64,000 nucleotides of DNA from Volvox africanus (taxonomy: Eukaryota; Chlorophyta; Chlorophyceae; Chlamydomonadales; Volvocaceae): NCBI GenBank assembly GCA_030268105.1, contig BSDZ01000079.1, positions 2,051,501-2,115,500 of the forward strand, read 5' to 3'. The notes under the pieces were generated by a model. That model was not told the origin of the DNA. It worked only from the letters and a program-made list of their open reading frames with translations, and made no database searches. Each line of letters opens with the position of its first letter. Position 1 is the first letter of the stretch. The position numbers and the translations under genes are program-made. Of the stretch, positions 10,163 to 21,832 are shown piece by piece.

Positions 10163-13100
10163 AAAGTAACGTGTTGCAAATGCTGCAAATGACAAATACC
10201 GGTCGCCGCCAGTTGGTTGAGGATGACATGTACTTGACTTACAATAAGTTTGATTGATTTAATGCTATACATGATGATAATTAACTAAGAAGTGAAAGGA
10301 TCGCTGCTCAGTGCTGATTTCAACAGATTATGTAGAATTTTAACCGTCAGTTCCGTCCTCTCCGTTTGAGTCCTGTTCGCACTTTGAAGAATCGCACTCA
10401 ATCAACTGCATAGAAGTATCACTTGGGACCACAGATCTATTCCGTTTTGCACAAATTATTTTACGATGCAGCTTTTGCCTTTCAAACCTCCTTTCATTTT
10501 TCAGTGTTGTGGGCGATCGCCGAAGTCATATTTTCTGAAGAGCTGCACAGCTCCTGATTCTAACTGATTTTATCTTCTTAACACCGCTTCGCGAGATTCC
10601 GCGTGACAGATTGCTTGACGCACAAAATGACGTTGTGGACCACTTTAGGTAACGCCCTGCAGCCGCTGCTAGGGCTGTTAGACCGCCATTTGCCCTCAGC
10701 ACCTAAGCAACCTGTAAGACTGCCTCGTTGAGTGACCCCACATCCCGCGATCCCTCTGCAGAGGGTCAATGAAGTTGTTGAGCAGCTGGACTTGCACAAA
10801 ACGGTTGGGACACGGATGTGCTGCCGGAGCGCGCGACTGCTCCGACGTTTTTCGTGGGTGGCCTATTGGCGGGAAGCGGGGGACAACGTGTAGATGCAGC
10901 TGGCATGCCGTGTGCATGTGCGAGTCCATTATACAGTCAGGTTGGTAGCGGGGTTGAATATCTCCGTAGCTATGGAGCGGCGTTAACGAGCTGGAGGATC
11001 GAAACGGCGCAACGGGGCTTACGTTGGCACCGACTGAAGGCACCCCGCTAACGGGGCCTAGTTGACGAATGCGTGCTAAAATACGACCGCGATGGAGGTG
11101 TGGAGGTCCCAGTCCCTGGCATCTCAGCAGCTAAATGTACGGATCGCGTCACGACACGTCCATTCGTGACCACTCGGCATCGATTGATATAAACTGTGGG
11201 CCTTATGGCTTTCAATAAAAAGCTTGCACGGCATGCAATACGCCGTACAGCGAGGACATTGCCCACTTGGACTTCCGTTTAGCGGCTGCTCCTACCACCT
11301 TTCGCTTCATCTTGACCCATCCCCTCCGGTCCCCGCTCCCTTCCCCCACGCTCCCTGTCGCTTGTGTGTGTGGGGCCGATGTCCCCACCTGCAGGTGGAG
11401 GAGGACCTGGCGCGGGCGTCGGCCGCACACAAGGGGTCGTAGGGCACGGGCATGGGCGAAGATAACTGCCACGCGGGGTTGAGGGCACTGCCTTTCAAGT
11501 GACTATGTGCATCAGCAGTTCCTACGTTAGGCAGGGGGTCGGTGGTGTACCATTAATCGCGAAGTGGATGGCTCGGGTTAAAACGGGTCAAAGGGATTTT
11601 AATGACCCAGCCCAGTGTGTGTGTGTATTGGTAAGGGCGCGCTTGTGGTTTGTACCGCTTTGGGTTGTGTATATTGCGATTTATTGGCGGTGGTGGTGGT
11701 GGTGGTTGTAAAAAGCGAGTGGGTTTGCACACCTCGGCCCTCCGCCACGCACCTTCCTTTTCCCCAGAATATACTGAGGGTCATCTTCCAGCGAGTTCAA
11801 GTTTGTGCCCTTGGGGTGGGTCTCTTGAGATGTTTCCACATAAGAGAGAAAGAGGGAAAACCATGTCACCCCCGACATACACATCACATACACACACCGT
11901 TTCGTTTGCGCTTTTCCCCCGGACGTCTGTATGTGTTTGTATACATGTGTGTGTGTGTATACGGTTATTATATTAGAACCGCGCTTTTGCAGATCACGTT
12001 TCGGCTGGCGGAATAATGCGAAGCGCTGCGGGCAGGAGGCGCTCTGAAACCGTTGTTCGTCCGGGAGGGCAAGGATGGTCATCTGGTTGCCGTGGTGAGA
12101 CCAGACTTGAGTCGGGTGCATTAGACGATTCGGGCGGCGACGGGTTTGGTGAGTGAGGGGCGATGAAGATTGGGTAATCGGCAACCTCGGCACTGCGTCC
12201 CTCCCTCACTCCTTCCTGTGATCACGCTCGCGGGTACGGATGCCTGATTTTCAAATAAGCGGAAAAAAGGCTTTCCGCGTGACTTCCTCGTGACCCTAGC
12301 TCCCTCCTCATATAATTGCGCAAAACCCGGTTCCGCCCCTGCCTCCCCTCTCATCCCCGGGAAGCGAGGGGAGCGCAGCAACTTCCCGTGCTTCCTGCCC
12401 CTTCACGTGCTCGTTGGGAGGAGCTGTGTGGAAGTTAAATGAAGCCCCCTTACAGCAGCGTATCGCTGCCTCCTGAAAGGTTCTCGTCACTAAGGTCGAA
12501 TCCAATGCGGTACTTGCCATCTGAGATCCACGCCGCCGACGCACGAACACAGCACGCCAGTTGCGCTATGGCACCCCTTGTCAAAGCGTTTCCGTCACTG
12601 CGATCTTGACGATATGGGCTGGATCTCGCAGGCGATTGCAACCGACTTCCCGAAGGCTTCTAAGGCCTATGTTGGCTTCTCCGATGGGACCAACCTTGGA
12701 ACAAAGTTGTGACAAAGTACCTCGGGGAAGCCGAGGTACTAAACCGCGTAGCTGAGTCGTGGTTCCAGATGGTCTCGGCTCCGTACAGTATTTTTCTTAG
12801 CCGCTTGCAAACTTGCGGTTTTGAGCCCGCGATGGGCAGTACGCGAAACGGGGCAAAGGACAAGACTCCGGGAAGAGCCGCTAGAGCCCGACAGAACCAA
12901 AAGCCTTTATTCCACTTGCCCGTCTGCTTTCCCGTCCTACTTCCACCTACTTACCTGCCTGTGTCCAACTACTTCGTGCAAAGCCCCCAGCGCCAGCTCA
13001 CAGTGACTCTATAAGACCTTTGCATATGGGCCCGCAGCCACCACAGCAGCAACATCAGCTACCCAAGAGTGCTGTGGATGCATTGATGAATTTGCGGACA

Positions 13101-13209
13101 CGCGCGCTAGTGAAGCCCACCCCACTACTTCCAAGTCATCATTTGCAAGTCGACGTATCCCAATACTAGCTGCCAACCGCAGTGCTGCTGCAGCCGATCC
13201 CCAGTGAGG
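10163..13209. other. Intergenic with microsatellites and one coding-like scrap
   Basis: No gene is supported. Simple repeats are a (GGT)n run near 11688-11705 and a (GT)n run near 11940-11962. At 12574-12712 (+) one frame reads HCDLDDMGWISQAIATDF then AYVGFSDGTNLGTKL and stops; it looks like the end of a protein, but I cannot name it. At 10640-10860 (+) short coding-like pieces (for example RVNEVVEQLDLHKTVG) may be old retroelement debris. Confidence 0.35.
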
Positions 13210-13214
13210 TTACA
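13210..13214 (-). terminator. Candidate UGUAA polyadenylation signal for trpA
   Basis: TTACA on the plus strand (TGTAA in the transcript) 159 nt after the tryptophan synthase stop. UGUAA is the usual poly(A) signal of chlorophycean algae. Confidence 0.45.
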
Positions 13215-13372
13215 CCCGGTCCCATGTAGCGGCCATAATCACCAAACTGCGACATAGGAAAGGTGCGGCGCGCCCTTATTCCAGTAACGGTTGGCCTCCA
13301 GTCCAGTGGCCTACATGATCGCACGCGCGTTCCTGAAATGTGGTGTTATTGCAGCCCTCACATACTTGCAGC

Positions 13373-16200
13373 TCAAGGTATAGCCGACCGAAGACTCCGA
13401 GCAAGTGCCTCTAACGCCTGGAGTCCCTCCGCCTGGAGTGGTGGTGCGAGTGTGAGGGTTGAAACCGCTGAATGAGAACGACAGAGTTTGTGTAGTATAA
13501 TACCAAACTGGTAACGAAGGATATGCTGGTTTAAATGGTTTTAAAGGAAATTGCAAATAGCTTAGGGGCCCAGACTGCCTGTGTGTTAATCAGCGGCTAC
13601 GTGGCTACGGCTATCGCCTGGCGTGTACACCAAGTGTACATTTGAATGTTCGAGCGGGATGTGGCATCAGCTGTCGGAGCTAGTCCGGGCCCAAGTGGTT
13701 GTGCCCTTACCGGGGACTTGGCTTCTCCCAGTGCCTTCACTAGGGCGCTCCCACAAATGACGCCATCGGCGCCCCACGACACGATCTGCTTGGCCTGATC
13801 TGGTCGTGATACGCCAAAGCCAACACAAACCTGCAAAATGAATGGATAGATGAGGAAAGCCGCGCATGCGCTTGCGTTGATAACCAGCACGACACGCAAA
13901 GGCTGAACCCAAAGGCTGACCCAGCTGACCCTAATGTTGGTCTGAGGCGACCATGCTACCAAGGATGTCCTTCTACTTTACTTTCAGGTCAATCGTGCAT
14001 AGACGACAAAAGGAGAGGTTGGTCCTTCCTAAGGTGCGGTGATACCTTACCATCACCTCACTCGCTGCTCGAGTTTCAGGTGCTGCATTAATGATGTGCA
14101 TCGCCCCAGTTGAACTTCCCTGAAACAGATTCATTGCTTTTCCACGCGCATTCACAGTTGCTGTCGCCATCCCACCGAATCATCGAATGAAGCCAACCGG
14201 CTGTGATGCTGTCAAGTGCCGCACTCACCGACTTGTCCGTAAAGGTCTGCATGGTCCGCACCAGGCCCTCCACGCGCGACTCTATCGTATCTTTCATGCC
14301 CGTCACCCCTGTCAAGGACACCAGGTACACGAAGCCCTGGCTGGCTTGCGCAATTGCGCTCATGCGACCGGGTGGGGTTGTCGGCGTCGCAAGCAGGACC
14401 AGCTCAATACCCGCGGCCTCACACGCCGTGCGCACCGCAACCGTCTCCTCCAGCGGCAAGTCAGGCACCAGGAGGCCTGAGTGAAGAGAAAGAGCGCAGC
14501 GAGACACTAACTGGTTAGGACAGCACTCAGCCATTTTCGGCGAAAAGAATGGGGAGAAAATGCGCCCTTAACAAGCCACTTGTTGGCTGCTGAAGCGATA
14601 ACTTATGCACTGGTTCTGACACAGGTACATGGACGCGTTGGATCCCTTCATTAGCACTTTCCATCCACGCGGAAAAATCCGGTCCTAAAGAGCAATATCT
14701 GACACCCAGCGCGTTGATGCGCTGTGGTTCTGCCACCATGTTTGCCTTCGCATTCCCCATGTATTTGCTCCATGCAGCGCAAATCGGACACATAGATGTA
14801 CGGTATTGTATGACTGCGTTGGTTGGGTACCTGATGCGCCCGCTTCCTTGATCGTCTGGCAAAACTTGTCCAGGCCCTTGCGCATTATGGGGTTGTAGTA
14901 CGTGAACATGACCAAAGGCGCCTTCATGCCTGGTGCCGTTTGGCGAACCATTTCAATAACCCGATCAAGTGTTGTGTGTTTCTCCAGTGCGCGAGTGGCC
15001 GCACCCTGGATGACGGGCCCATCCGCCAAAGGATCCTGTACAAGATAAAACAATGCCAATTTGGGCGCTCTTTTGGTTGATCAGCTCGCTAATGTGTTTG
15101 TACGGACCCAAGCAATGTGCCATGTTGTACAACACCATCAAGGCTTTAAATATGACCCCTCTTGGTGGCCCAAGAATGATATATGACAGTTGGAAGGCTG
15201 ATGACAGTTGAGAGGCCATTTTCAAGGCGTAAAATTCCTTGGCACCCGAGAATCCAGTGGGCTAGTTAAGGGCATGGGAGGCCACTGTTCAAAGATATTC
15301 GGTCGTGGTTGTACCTCCTGACTTGCGAGACGACCGATGGGGATGAGGTTTGCTAGTGAGCACTAATTGAGGCGGATGGAGTGATGGGTAAGCTGGTATG
15401 CCCTTCGTCAAGTAAGGAGTGTTTCAGCGGTCTCACAGATGCCTAGGGTACCCTTCACGACACATAATCAACATTCACTCCAACATCTGAAAGGGAAAAA
15501 TCCTAATTCAGTTATATGGTTACAGCAAAGACTGAGCGCACTTGGAAGGACTACCAAGTGCGCTCTTATCACTACCCAGTGCATCACTATCCGTCTGCCC
15601 CTGGATTTCGGAAAGGCCATCTTAATGTGCGCAGACCCGTGTCCTACACCAGCTCTCAGTCCCATACCCACGTACCGAGTACGGCACTCCCAGCTCAATT
15701 ACATCCGCACCAATCTCGTCCAATTTGCGAAGAGCTGCAGATGTAGTATCAAGATCTGGATCTCCAGCGCAAATGAAGGGGATGAATGCGACCCTGAAGA
15801 AGTTTAAAGCAACACCGCTCAGCGCCAACGCTAAATACGCAAATTAACCTTAGAAATTGACACAAATTTTTGCACCGATGTATAAGCTATTAGTATTTTA
15901 AAATTTCCCGACCTCTCGTGAGACCGAAATGTGGCCGAAATAGAACGCTACTTGCATGTTGATTACATATTCTCCATATATGAGGGAGCATGTCGCCTGA
16001 AAGGCAAATGTTGCAGCAGATCTACGAGTTCTCTGCAAGCTTGGTACCTACTTTCCGTGGGATTTCAGCTCTTTCATGGTCCCAGACACAGATTTCGTGT
16101 GGGTTAATGCAGCCGAGCATACATTTAGTGATCGACGCGGGCGTCCAAGAGATCTAGCTGATGAGATCTGGGCGTTCTTCAGGCAACGTTGAATTATCAT
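13373..16200 (-). CDS. TSA1: Tryptophan synthase alpha chain, plastid type, six exons
   Basis: Cleaves indole-3-glycerol phosphate to indole and glyceraldehyde 3-phosphate, the penultimate step of tryptophan synthesis; indole is passed to the beta subunit. Model: complement(join(13373..13432, 13711..13830, 14229..14476, 14831..15035, 15676..15793, 16052..16200)), 299 aa. All introns are GT..AG and all phases agree. Residues 1-35 (Arg/Ser-rich, no acidic residue) look like a chloroplast transit peptide. The TIM-barrel follows: [13 protein letters not shown] at 51, [17 protein letters not shown] with catalytic Glu83 and Asp94 (E49 and D60 in E. coli), then [26 protein letters not shown] and [12 protein letters not shown] with the phosphate-binding glycines, and the C-terminal helix ARSLRSAIP. 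Length and domains are complete. The start is the first in-frame ATG; a longer presequence is possible. Confidence 0.95.
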
Positions 16201-16817
16201 TTCTGCTGGGCGGCGATCCGGACGATACCTCGGGTTTGTAACCAGAAACAAACCTAAATATTCTGCATAATTTAATTTAACAATATATTCGGCGGCTCAC
16301 ATTCTTCGGAACCGGCATTGGACAGAGCCATTTGTACGACAGCGATAAAGGTTTTCACTTTCTCCTTGCAAGTGGGAAAATATTCGTTGCACGAGCAGTT
16401 ACACCCAGTGGCTTGGAAAATAATATTCTGCAGCCCATTTGGAGCTTCCGCGAACTACGGTGTCATCTCAATGCTGGTGCTCGCGCTGAACGGGGAGCCG
16501 GAATGTGAGACCCTGGCTCTAACACGGGGAACAAATAGGCCTCCTCGCAAAAACTCCCGATCAAGTACATTAATTGGATTAGCAAGATCCTGACGGAATC
16601 ACGTATGCAGCTTTCCTTTGTCATGTGACGCTAGCGATAAGCTCATGCACCGCTTCCGCCGAAAAACCAAGCCCAAGATTCACACAACCTGTGTCTATAG
16701 TCACAGAAGTCGACTTATAATAAACACCGATCTGTGCTGTGATGCCCGGGAATAGCTATGAAACGAAGAAATGACATTTAGATACATAAGTAAGATCTCG
16801 ACGACGGCAACGAATGC

Positions 16818-17493
16818 TTGGCTGAAAGATGGTTGGATGGACCTGGATTGGACTATGCGCCAGATGCGCACGTGGATGGCGGCACTGATATGCGGGCAGA
16901 TACGGACAGGCAGCGCGAAGATGGTCCCGACCCTGAGGACGTGGCACGGTGCTATCTGCTGCATCTTGGGGCTGTAATCGACATGCGAAAGCGTCGTCTC
17001 GCTGTGCTGTGACGTGTACGAAGGAGTTTCATGGCCTCAGCTGACAGCGCCTGGGGAGGCATGTGTGGCTCTAATGGCAGTGCATCAGGAGCCTTATCTT
17101 GTACGGTGGTTGTCCTCACGTTGGACCAGCCAGTTGTGGTTGAGGTACCCATACACTACTGTGCAGTACGCAATTCATCCAACAGCAGTGAACTGCCTAC
17201 CAGAAACTGGGATTTTGCCAGCATGGATCTCATACCACTACCCACAGGCACCGGAGGAGGACTACCCGGAGGGCATTCCGGGCCGGCCAGCAGGAACTTT
17301 GAACTCATGCCCTTGTTGTGGTGATAGAGACATGTGCCGTCCGCACGCGACAGCGACGCGACAGCAGCGACGGCAGCAGCGGCGGCGGCAGCGCCTGGGG
17401 ATCACGATCGGCCTCCCCAAGGTGGCAGCCCCGGCATGCCCCTGCCATGGTGGCGGCAGCAGCGGAGGCCGCACCCCGGGGATCACGGGCTAG
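16818..17493 (+). pseudogene. Possible KDZ-type transposase fragment
   Basis: Two frames read in turn. One holds DVARCYLLHLGAVIDMRKRR, a stop near 17010, then LSCTVVVLTLDQPVVVEVPIHYC. The other continues CLPETGILPAWISYHY and a CPCCGD..CPCHG cysteine cluster ending at 17493. A strand-rich segment leading to an HYC or RC pair and a cysteine-rich block is reminiscent of the N-terminal part of Kyakuja-Dileera-Zisupton (KDZ) transposases, which are common in volvocine genomes. The resemblance is from memory, and the core catalytic region is absent. Confidence 0.3.
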
Positions 17494-17939
17494 GGGTTTC
17501 ATTGGTATGTTCACCTGCTTGAGGCGCAGCCCAGCGGGGTCGCCTCAGCAGTGACCTTATTTGATTCCCTAAAAATATAAGGCCCTTCAACCGCGGTGAT
17601 ATCCGGGACTATAATAAGGGAGCCCAAGGAGGCCCGCGTCGTTGTGGTTAAACTTGTGTGTGTGAGAGGGTTGTTTTCCCTACTGCAGTCACCAGGGGCC
17701 GTGGATGAAGCGGTGGCCGGCCAGGTGAGTTCAGAGACTTGGCTAAGCGGAGCTTTCTTTTCTGCGGCTGCAGTTTATCATTTGAGAACCTCCACCGCTG
17801 TTCCTGTACCACCATCACCACCGCCGGTGCCAGTACCTCCATCGCTGCCAGTTCCAGTACGTCCAGTACCAATCAGATCGGTTGACCATTCATTCGTTGA
17901 AGCCTTCAATAAAAGTGAACCAATATAATTATTGCATCA

Positions 17940-18482
17940 ATGAAAGGATGCCAGATGACAAAACCCAGGCCTGTGACTGGAGAGTCGGATAAAATAAATG
18001 AGCTGCGTAGTACCAAAACCCCTGGGGTTATTGGAAGTGCAGGGCAGCTGGAGAAGTTGGGCAGGAAGCGGCCGCCCAGGTGGTCGCCATCTCCCCGAAC
18101 CCCACTCAAAATAGTCCCAGTACCGTTCAAGGGGCGTTCTCGACGGCAGTGCAAAAACTGCTGCGTAGACCTTGTCAGGACAGGCACTTGCAAGTTAAGA
18201 AAGAAAAGGAATTGCTGCGCGTTGCTCAAGTGTTTACGTCGTTGTAGAGTTGCATGCATACGTACGTATGTTAATGCTACGCTGTTTTCCGACTGCTTTT
18301 GCCAAAGATGTACAAACCTTTCCAACCTTCAAATCCTCGCACGCTGTTATAAGACCAAAGTAGAGCCAACTAGATGTTCCGGCGCGCAAGATAAGAGGCT
18401 TACGAACAGTGACATCAGGAAACACGATTACGCCGTGTATTCTGGCTTTTACATGAAAAAATTCAAATACGTGCATATTTAA
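17940..18482 (+). pseudogene. Possible transposase C-terminal zinc-finger fragment
   Basis: A 180-codon frame with a basic stretch PFKGRSRRQCKNCCVDLVRTG followed by RKKRNCC and further Cys pairs. Clustered CxxC motifs after a basic segment occur at the C-terminus of piggyBac-like and related transposases. The N-terminal half (MTKPRPVTGESDK) shows nothing I recognise. It could equally be an orphan open frame. Confidence 0.25.
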
Positions 18483-18723
18483 GATATACTCCCGAGGGAG
18501 AGGTTCAAAGCAGACTCACGATCGGGACAAGCGGCATGGAAACTTTAGCTGGCTGATGGAGAAAACGTTCTGCATGACATTAACTGTTCACTTCAATAGT
18601 GGTAAACTGTTATACACACACACACCAATCAACTAACACTTGGACTAGCTGACTCACGCAACCAACCCACAACGGACGATAACACCTAACAGCTCAACAT
18701 TCCATCCTGCAGAACAGGCAAAG

Positions 18724-18728
18724 TTACA
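18724..18728 (-). terminator. Candidate UGUAA polyadenylation signal for the TSJT1-like gene
   Basis: TTACA on the plus strand (TGTAA in the transcript), about 275 nt after the stop codon at 19001-19003. Confidence 0.4.
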
Positions 18729-19000
18729 GTATCCCCATCAACAAGTCAAACTGCACTTCCCCACGGTATAAAGACAAGGTTTATCCATTACCAAAAGCCC
18801 ACGCCAGTGGAGCGATATGCCGGTGTTTGGAAAATGGAAGCGCATAAAGACCAAGCGCCTCTGCTGTCAGTCCGCAATGCCCCAAGGCTCATCGCGTCGG
18901 GCACTCTCCAGGCAGAATGGCGTAATACCGACAACGCTGGCTGCATGCGAGGGGCATGCGTACCTCTTCACGACATGTAAACGAGGACATTTTTCTTGAA

Positions 19001-21832
19001 CTAACAAATCCCCCCGTCTAAGTTGGGCACACTGGCCACCTTGTACACCGCACCGCACACGACGCCCTTGCTAGTGACGCGGGGAATCGCCTGAGGGGAA
19101 GACGGGTAGGTAGTAATCAAGGCAGGTAGGTAATAATGGCCAAACGTGAAGGCGAAAGTACTGAAGAATGCTAGCAACCAGGCGCAAGTTACGACAGCGA
19201 CGAAAGAGCCAAGGTTCATTCTTAGCGCTGCTTATTTGCTGCGACTTACAAAACTCTTCTGTAGCGCTATGAAGACCGGTAATGCAAAGCGAACACGTCG
19301 ATGCATCTGCCGATATGACAACATTAAGTATTTGCGCAAAACCAGTCGTTCAATAAACAGAAGGGTGCGTACCTTCACATTTCGGAAGCCTCCGTCACCC
19401 TCCTTGGCTGCTTTCATGAAGGACATTATCAAGCCGGGGTAGTCGTCGTCCACAATAACCCAGCCATAGTCGCCTGGGCTGTAAGCCACCGTGTGCCGTT
19501 CGCTGCACACCGGCAAATATGCATACCTCGTTTGTAAAAAGTCATGCGTATGATTCGGACATATCGGTATACGGCAAACGTAGGAATGTTCTCATTGCTA
19601 GCTCGGCTCGGTTCTATTTGGCAGCTCGGCTAAACAGTTCACGAGAAAAGGGCTCAGCATGTGACATTCCGCCACTGACACCGCCCTATTGAGTATGAAG
19701 AGCAAAGTGCAAAACGCGCAGCACCCAAAATATAGGGGATGACCAGCGTAATGCGCGCCAGTAAACAGTTCGTGCCTGTCGAGTGACGACTGCTGAATAT
19801 TCATTATCAAGCCACATTCTCTACGTGGGGCGGGTTGGATTTTAAACACCGGCCAAAGAAGGGCAGCCAGCATTCGCTCTCTTCGCTTGTCCAGCCTATC
19901 ATGGAAAACCTTAAGCCGCATGCGCACACCAATAAGCCGAATCGCTTTCCACTTCGTTGCCCTTGCTTTCCCTAATATTTCTCTATCTAATAGCCAGCAT
20001 CAATCCCACCTACCCTTTTTCACCCTCTCCCACTCGGGCGCTTTACCTACCTAGCGAAGAGCGTGCCGGCAGGGAAAGGCGCGGCAGTGGGGTTGCAGCC
20101 CTCCAGATCGTCCGCCACCGAGCCGAATAACAATTGACCGGCGTCTGTACAACCCCAGTACAGCGGCTGCGAGCCCTCTGGGTCACGAGCAGCCAAAACC
20201 CGGTGCTGGATTTTGTGTCGTGGGCGGGATTGGGCAAGGTGGGCATTGCGGACGGGTTAGCAAACACGGAAGGCAAATCCGAGACAAGACACAAGCAAGA
20301 GGCTACTACAGCTAGTGCGGAGAAAAGCGTGGGACGCCATGGGATGAAATAGCGAAACAGAATTCTAAATTCAGTATCGGCATACGAGCCCCATGGCTTT
20401 CAATATCAATATATCCCGGGAACGAAGGTAAAAGGAGGGCAGGACAGTAATCCGGGTGGACAGCGGTTCCTCACGGCCGCCGTATTTGCACATGTCACCC
20501 GACCACCGCGATGCAGTGGTGCTTAACGACAACATGAAGTCAACACAGTGAACCGGTGCCACGTGCTCACGTGGACAGAGTCGTAGATGACGAACGCGAA
20601 GCTGCCTTTGATCTGGCCCATGCACTCTAATGCGTGCGCCGCGGTGCTGTCGCCGGTGGGTTTACCGAACGTGCTGAAATGGGACACAACAATGGGACAA
20701 CAGAGATAGGGGCTCGAAGTGTACCCGGCAGATGTCAAGTGATAGACACAGCGAGGGACCTAATCGCGGGGAGTGTTTGGGCAGGTCCGTGTTCTAGGCA
20801 GGCAGCGTCACCCTACCAAGACTGTTCATTGCAAGAAAGTGTGTCGGATGTGTGGCCTGCTTAAAAGTTAGGACAAGGCCGAAGGTGTCGCCATGAATTG
20901 AAACGCCTATGTGGTCAACCAGCTTGAGGACTACAGCTTGCAGGTACCAGCAAGAAGGCTGTTGACCATACATCTTAGGACTCCGGACGGCAACATAAAA
21001 AAGTAAATATGAACCTAAAGATATTGACTAAGACTGAAAACGACAATAAATATGAAACGTAAAAACCGTCATCGCCAACCAACAGCGTGTACGACACCGT
21101 ACCTGTAAAAGTCCAGAAGCCAGTGCGCATCATTTTCCTCGAGTGGGGGCACGTTCCGCACAAACGCTGCAATTTCGCAAAGCACGTACATAAGGAAATC
21201 GTCGAAAGGGACGTGGCAAACGCTTTAGATAGCAGCGGCTGAAAACGCAGTCGTCATGCGCGCGGCCTCAGGCACACTCGGCTCTACGTTGGGGCCAAAA
21301 AAGATGGGAGTAACCCCATCTATAAGAAATGCTAACGGCCGTAGAGCACGCCGCCGTCCAATGCACGTTGTCCGGTAGCAGCATGAAGCAGGTGGCAACA
21401 GGTGCATGGAGGCAGTCGGTGACTAGTGAAGGGAAGCGGTGAACGCAAAACCTTCCACGTAGCTTCATTGGAAATGAAGCATGTGCACATACAGTGAATG
21501 ATGAAACCAATAAAACTTGAAGGATACTATTGATAAGATGGTGATGATGATAATGATTACAAGCTTGTGAACTCATGAGATCATCATACGGAACCGTCGT
21601 GCGAAACACACCTACCATCGTGCGCAGCAGAGACGGCGTTCACACCGCCTGGCCACTCGCTAACCTCTCCGGTGAACAAAACATGAACTCCATCGCGCAC
21701 CGCGTAGCTGCAGTAGGGCGAGGCCTCCCACAGCATGCCGCTGCCCTTGCCAAGTAGCTTTTTCTGCCGTAAGCTGGGCTTAGCAGCTGTGAATACAGCC
21801 TCTACCAACTTGGCGCATAACTCCTGAGCCAT
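19001..21832 (-). CDS. TSJT1/DUF3700 (class II glutamine-amidotransferase-like) protein, six exons, with an in-frame stop
   Basis: Member of the plant and algal family of stem-specific TSJT1 or aluminium-induced proteins, whose fold resembles the glutaminase half of asparagine synthetase; the biochemical role is unknown. Model: complement(join(19001..19090, 19373..19502, 20051..20205, 20571..20673, 21103..21283, 21616..21832)), 292 codons, all introns GT..AG and in phase. Family blocks: LFTGEVSEWPG near residue 53, QIKGSFAFVIYD, HRVLAARDPEGSQPLYWG, GQLLFGSVADDLEGC, FPAGTLF, HTVAYSPGDYGW and the tail RVTSKGVVCGAVYKVAS. The oddity is a TAA at 21225-21227 (codon 92) inside exon 2, between FSAAAI and SVCHVPFDDFL, with the frame open and conserved on both sides. 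No GT..AG pair removes it in phase. It is either a recent null allele, a sequence error (AAA to TAA would repair it) or readthrough. Confidence 0.85.

Larger units (their letters stand above)
16201..18723. other. Intergenic with possible transposon relics
   Basis: The left end should hold the trpA promoter. The plus strand at 16771-18482 carries coding-like pieces described separately. No other gene was seen. Confidence 0.4.
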
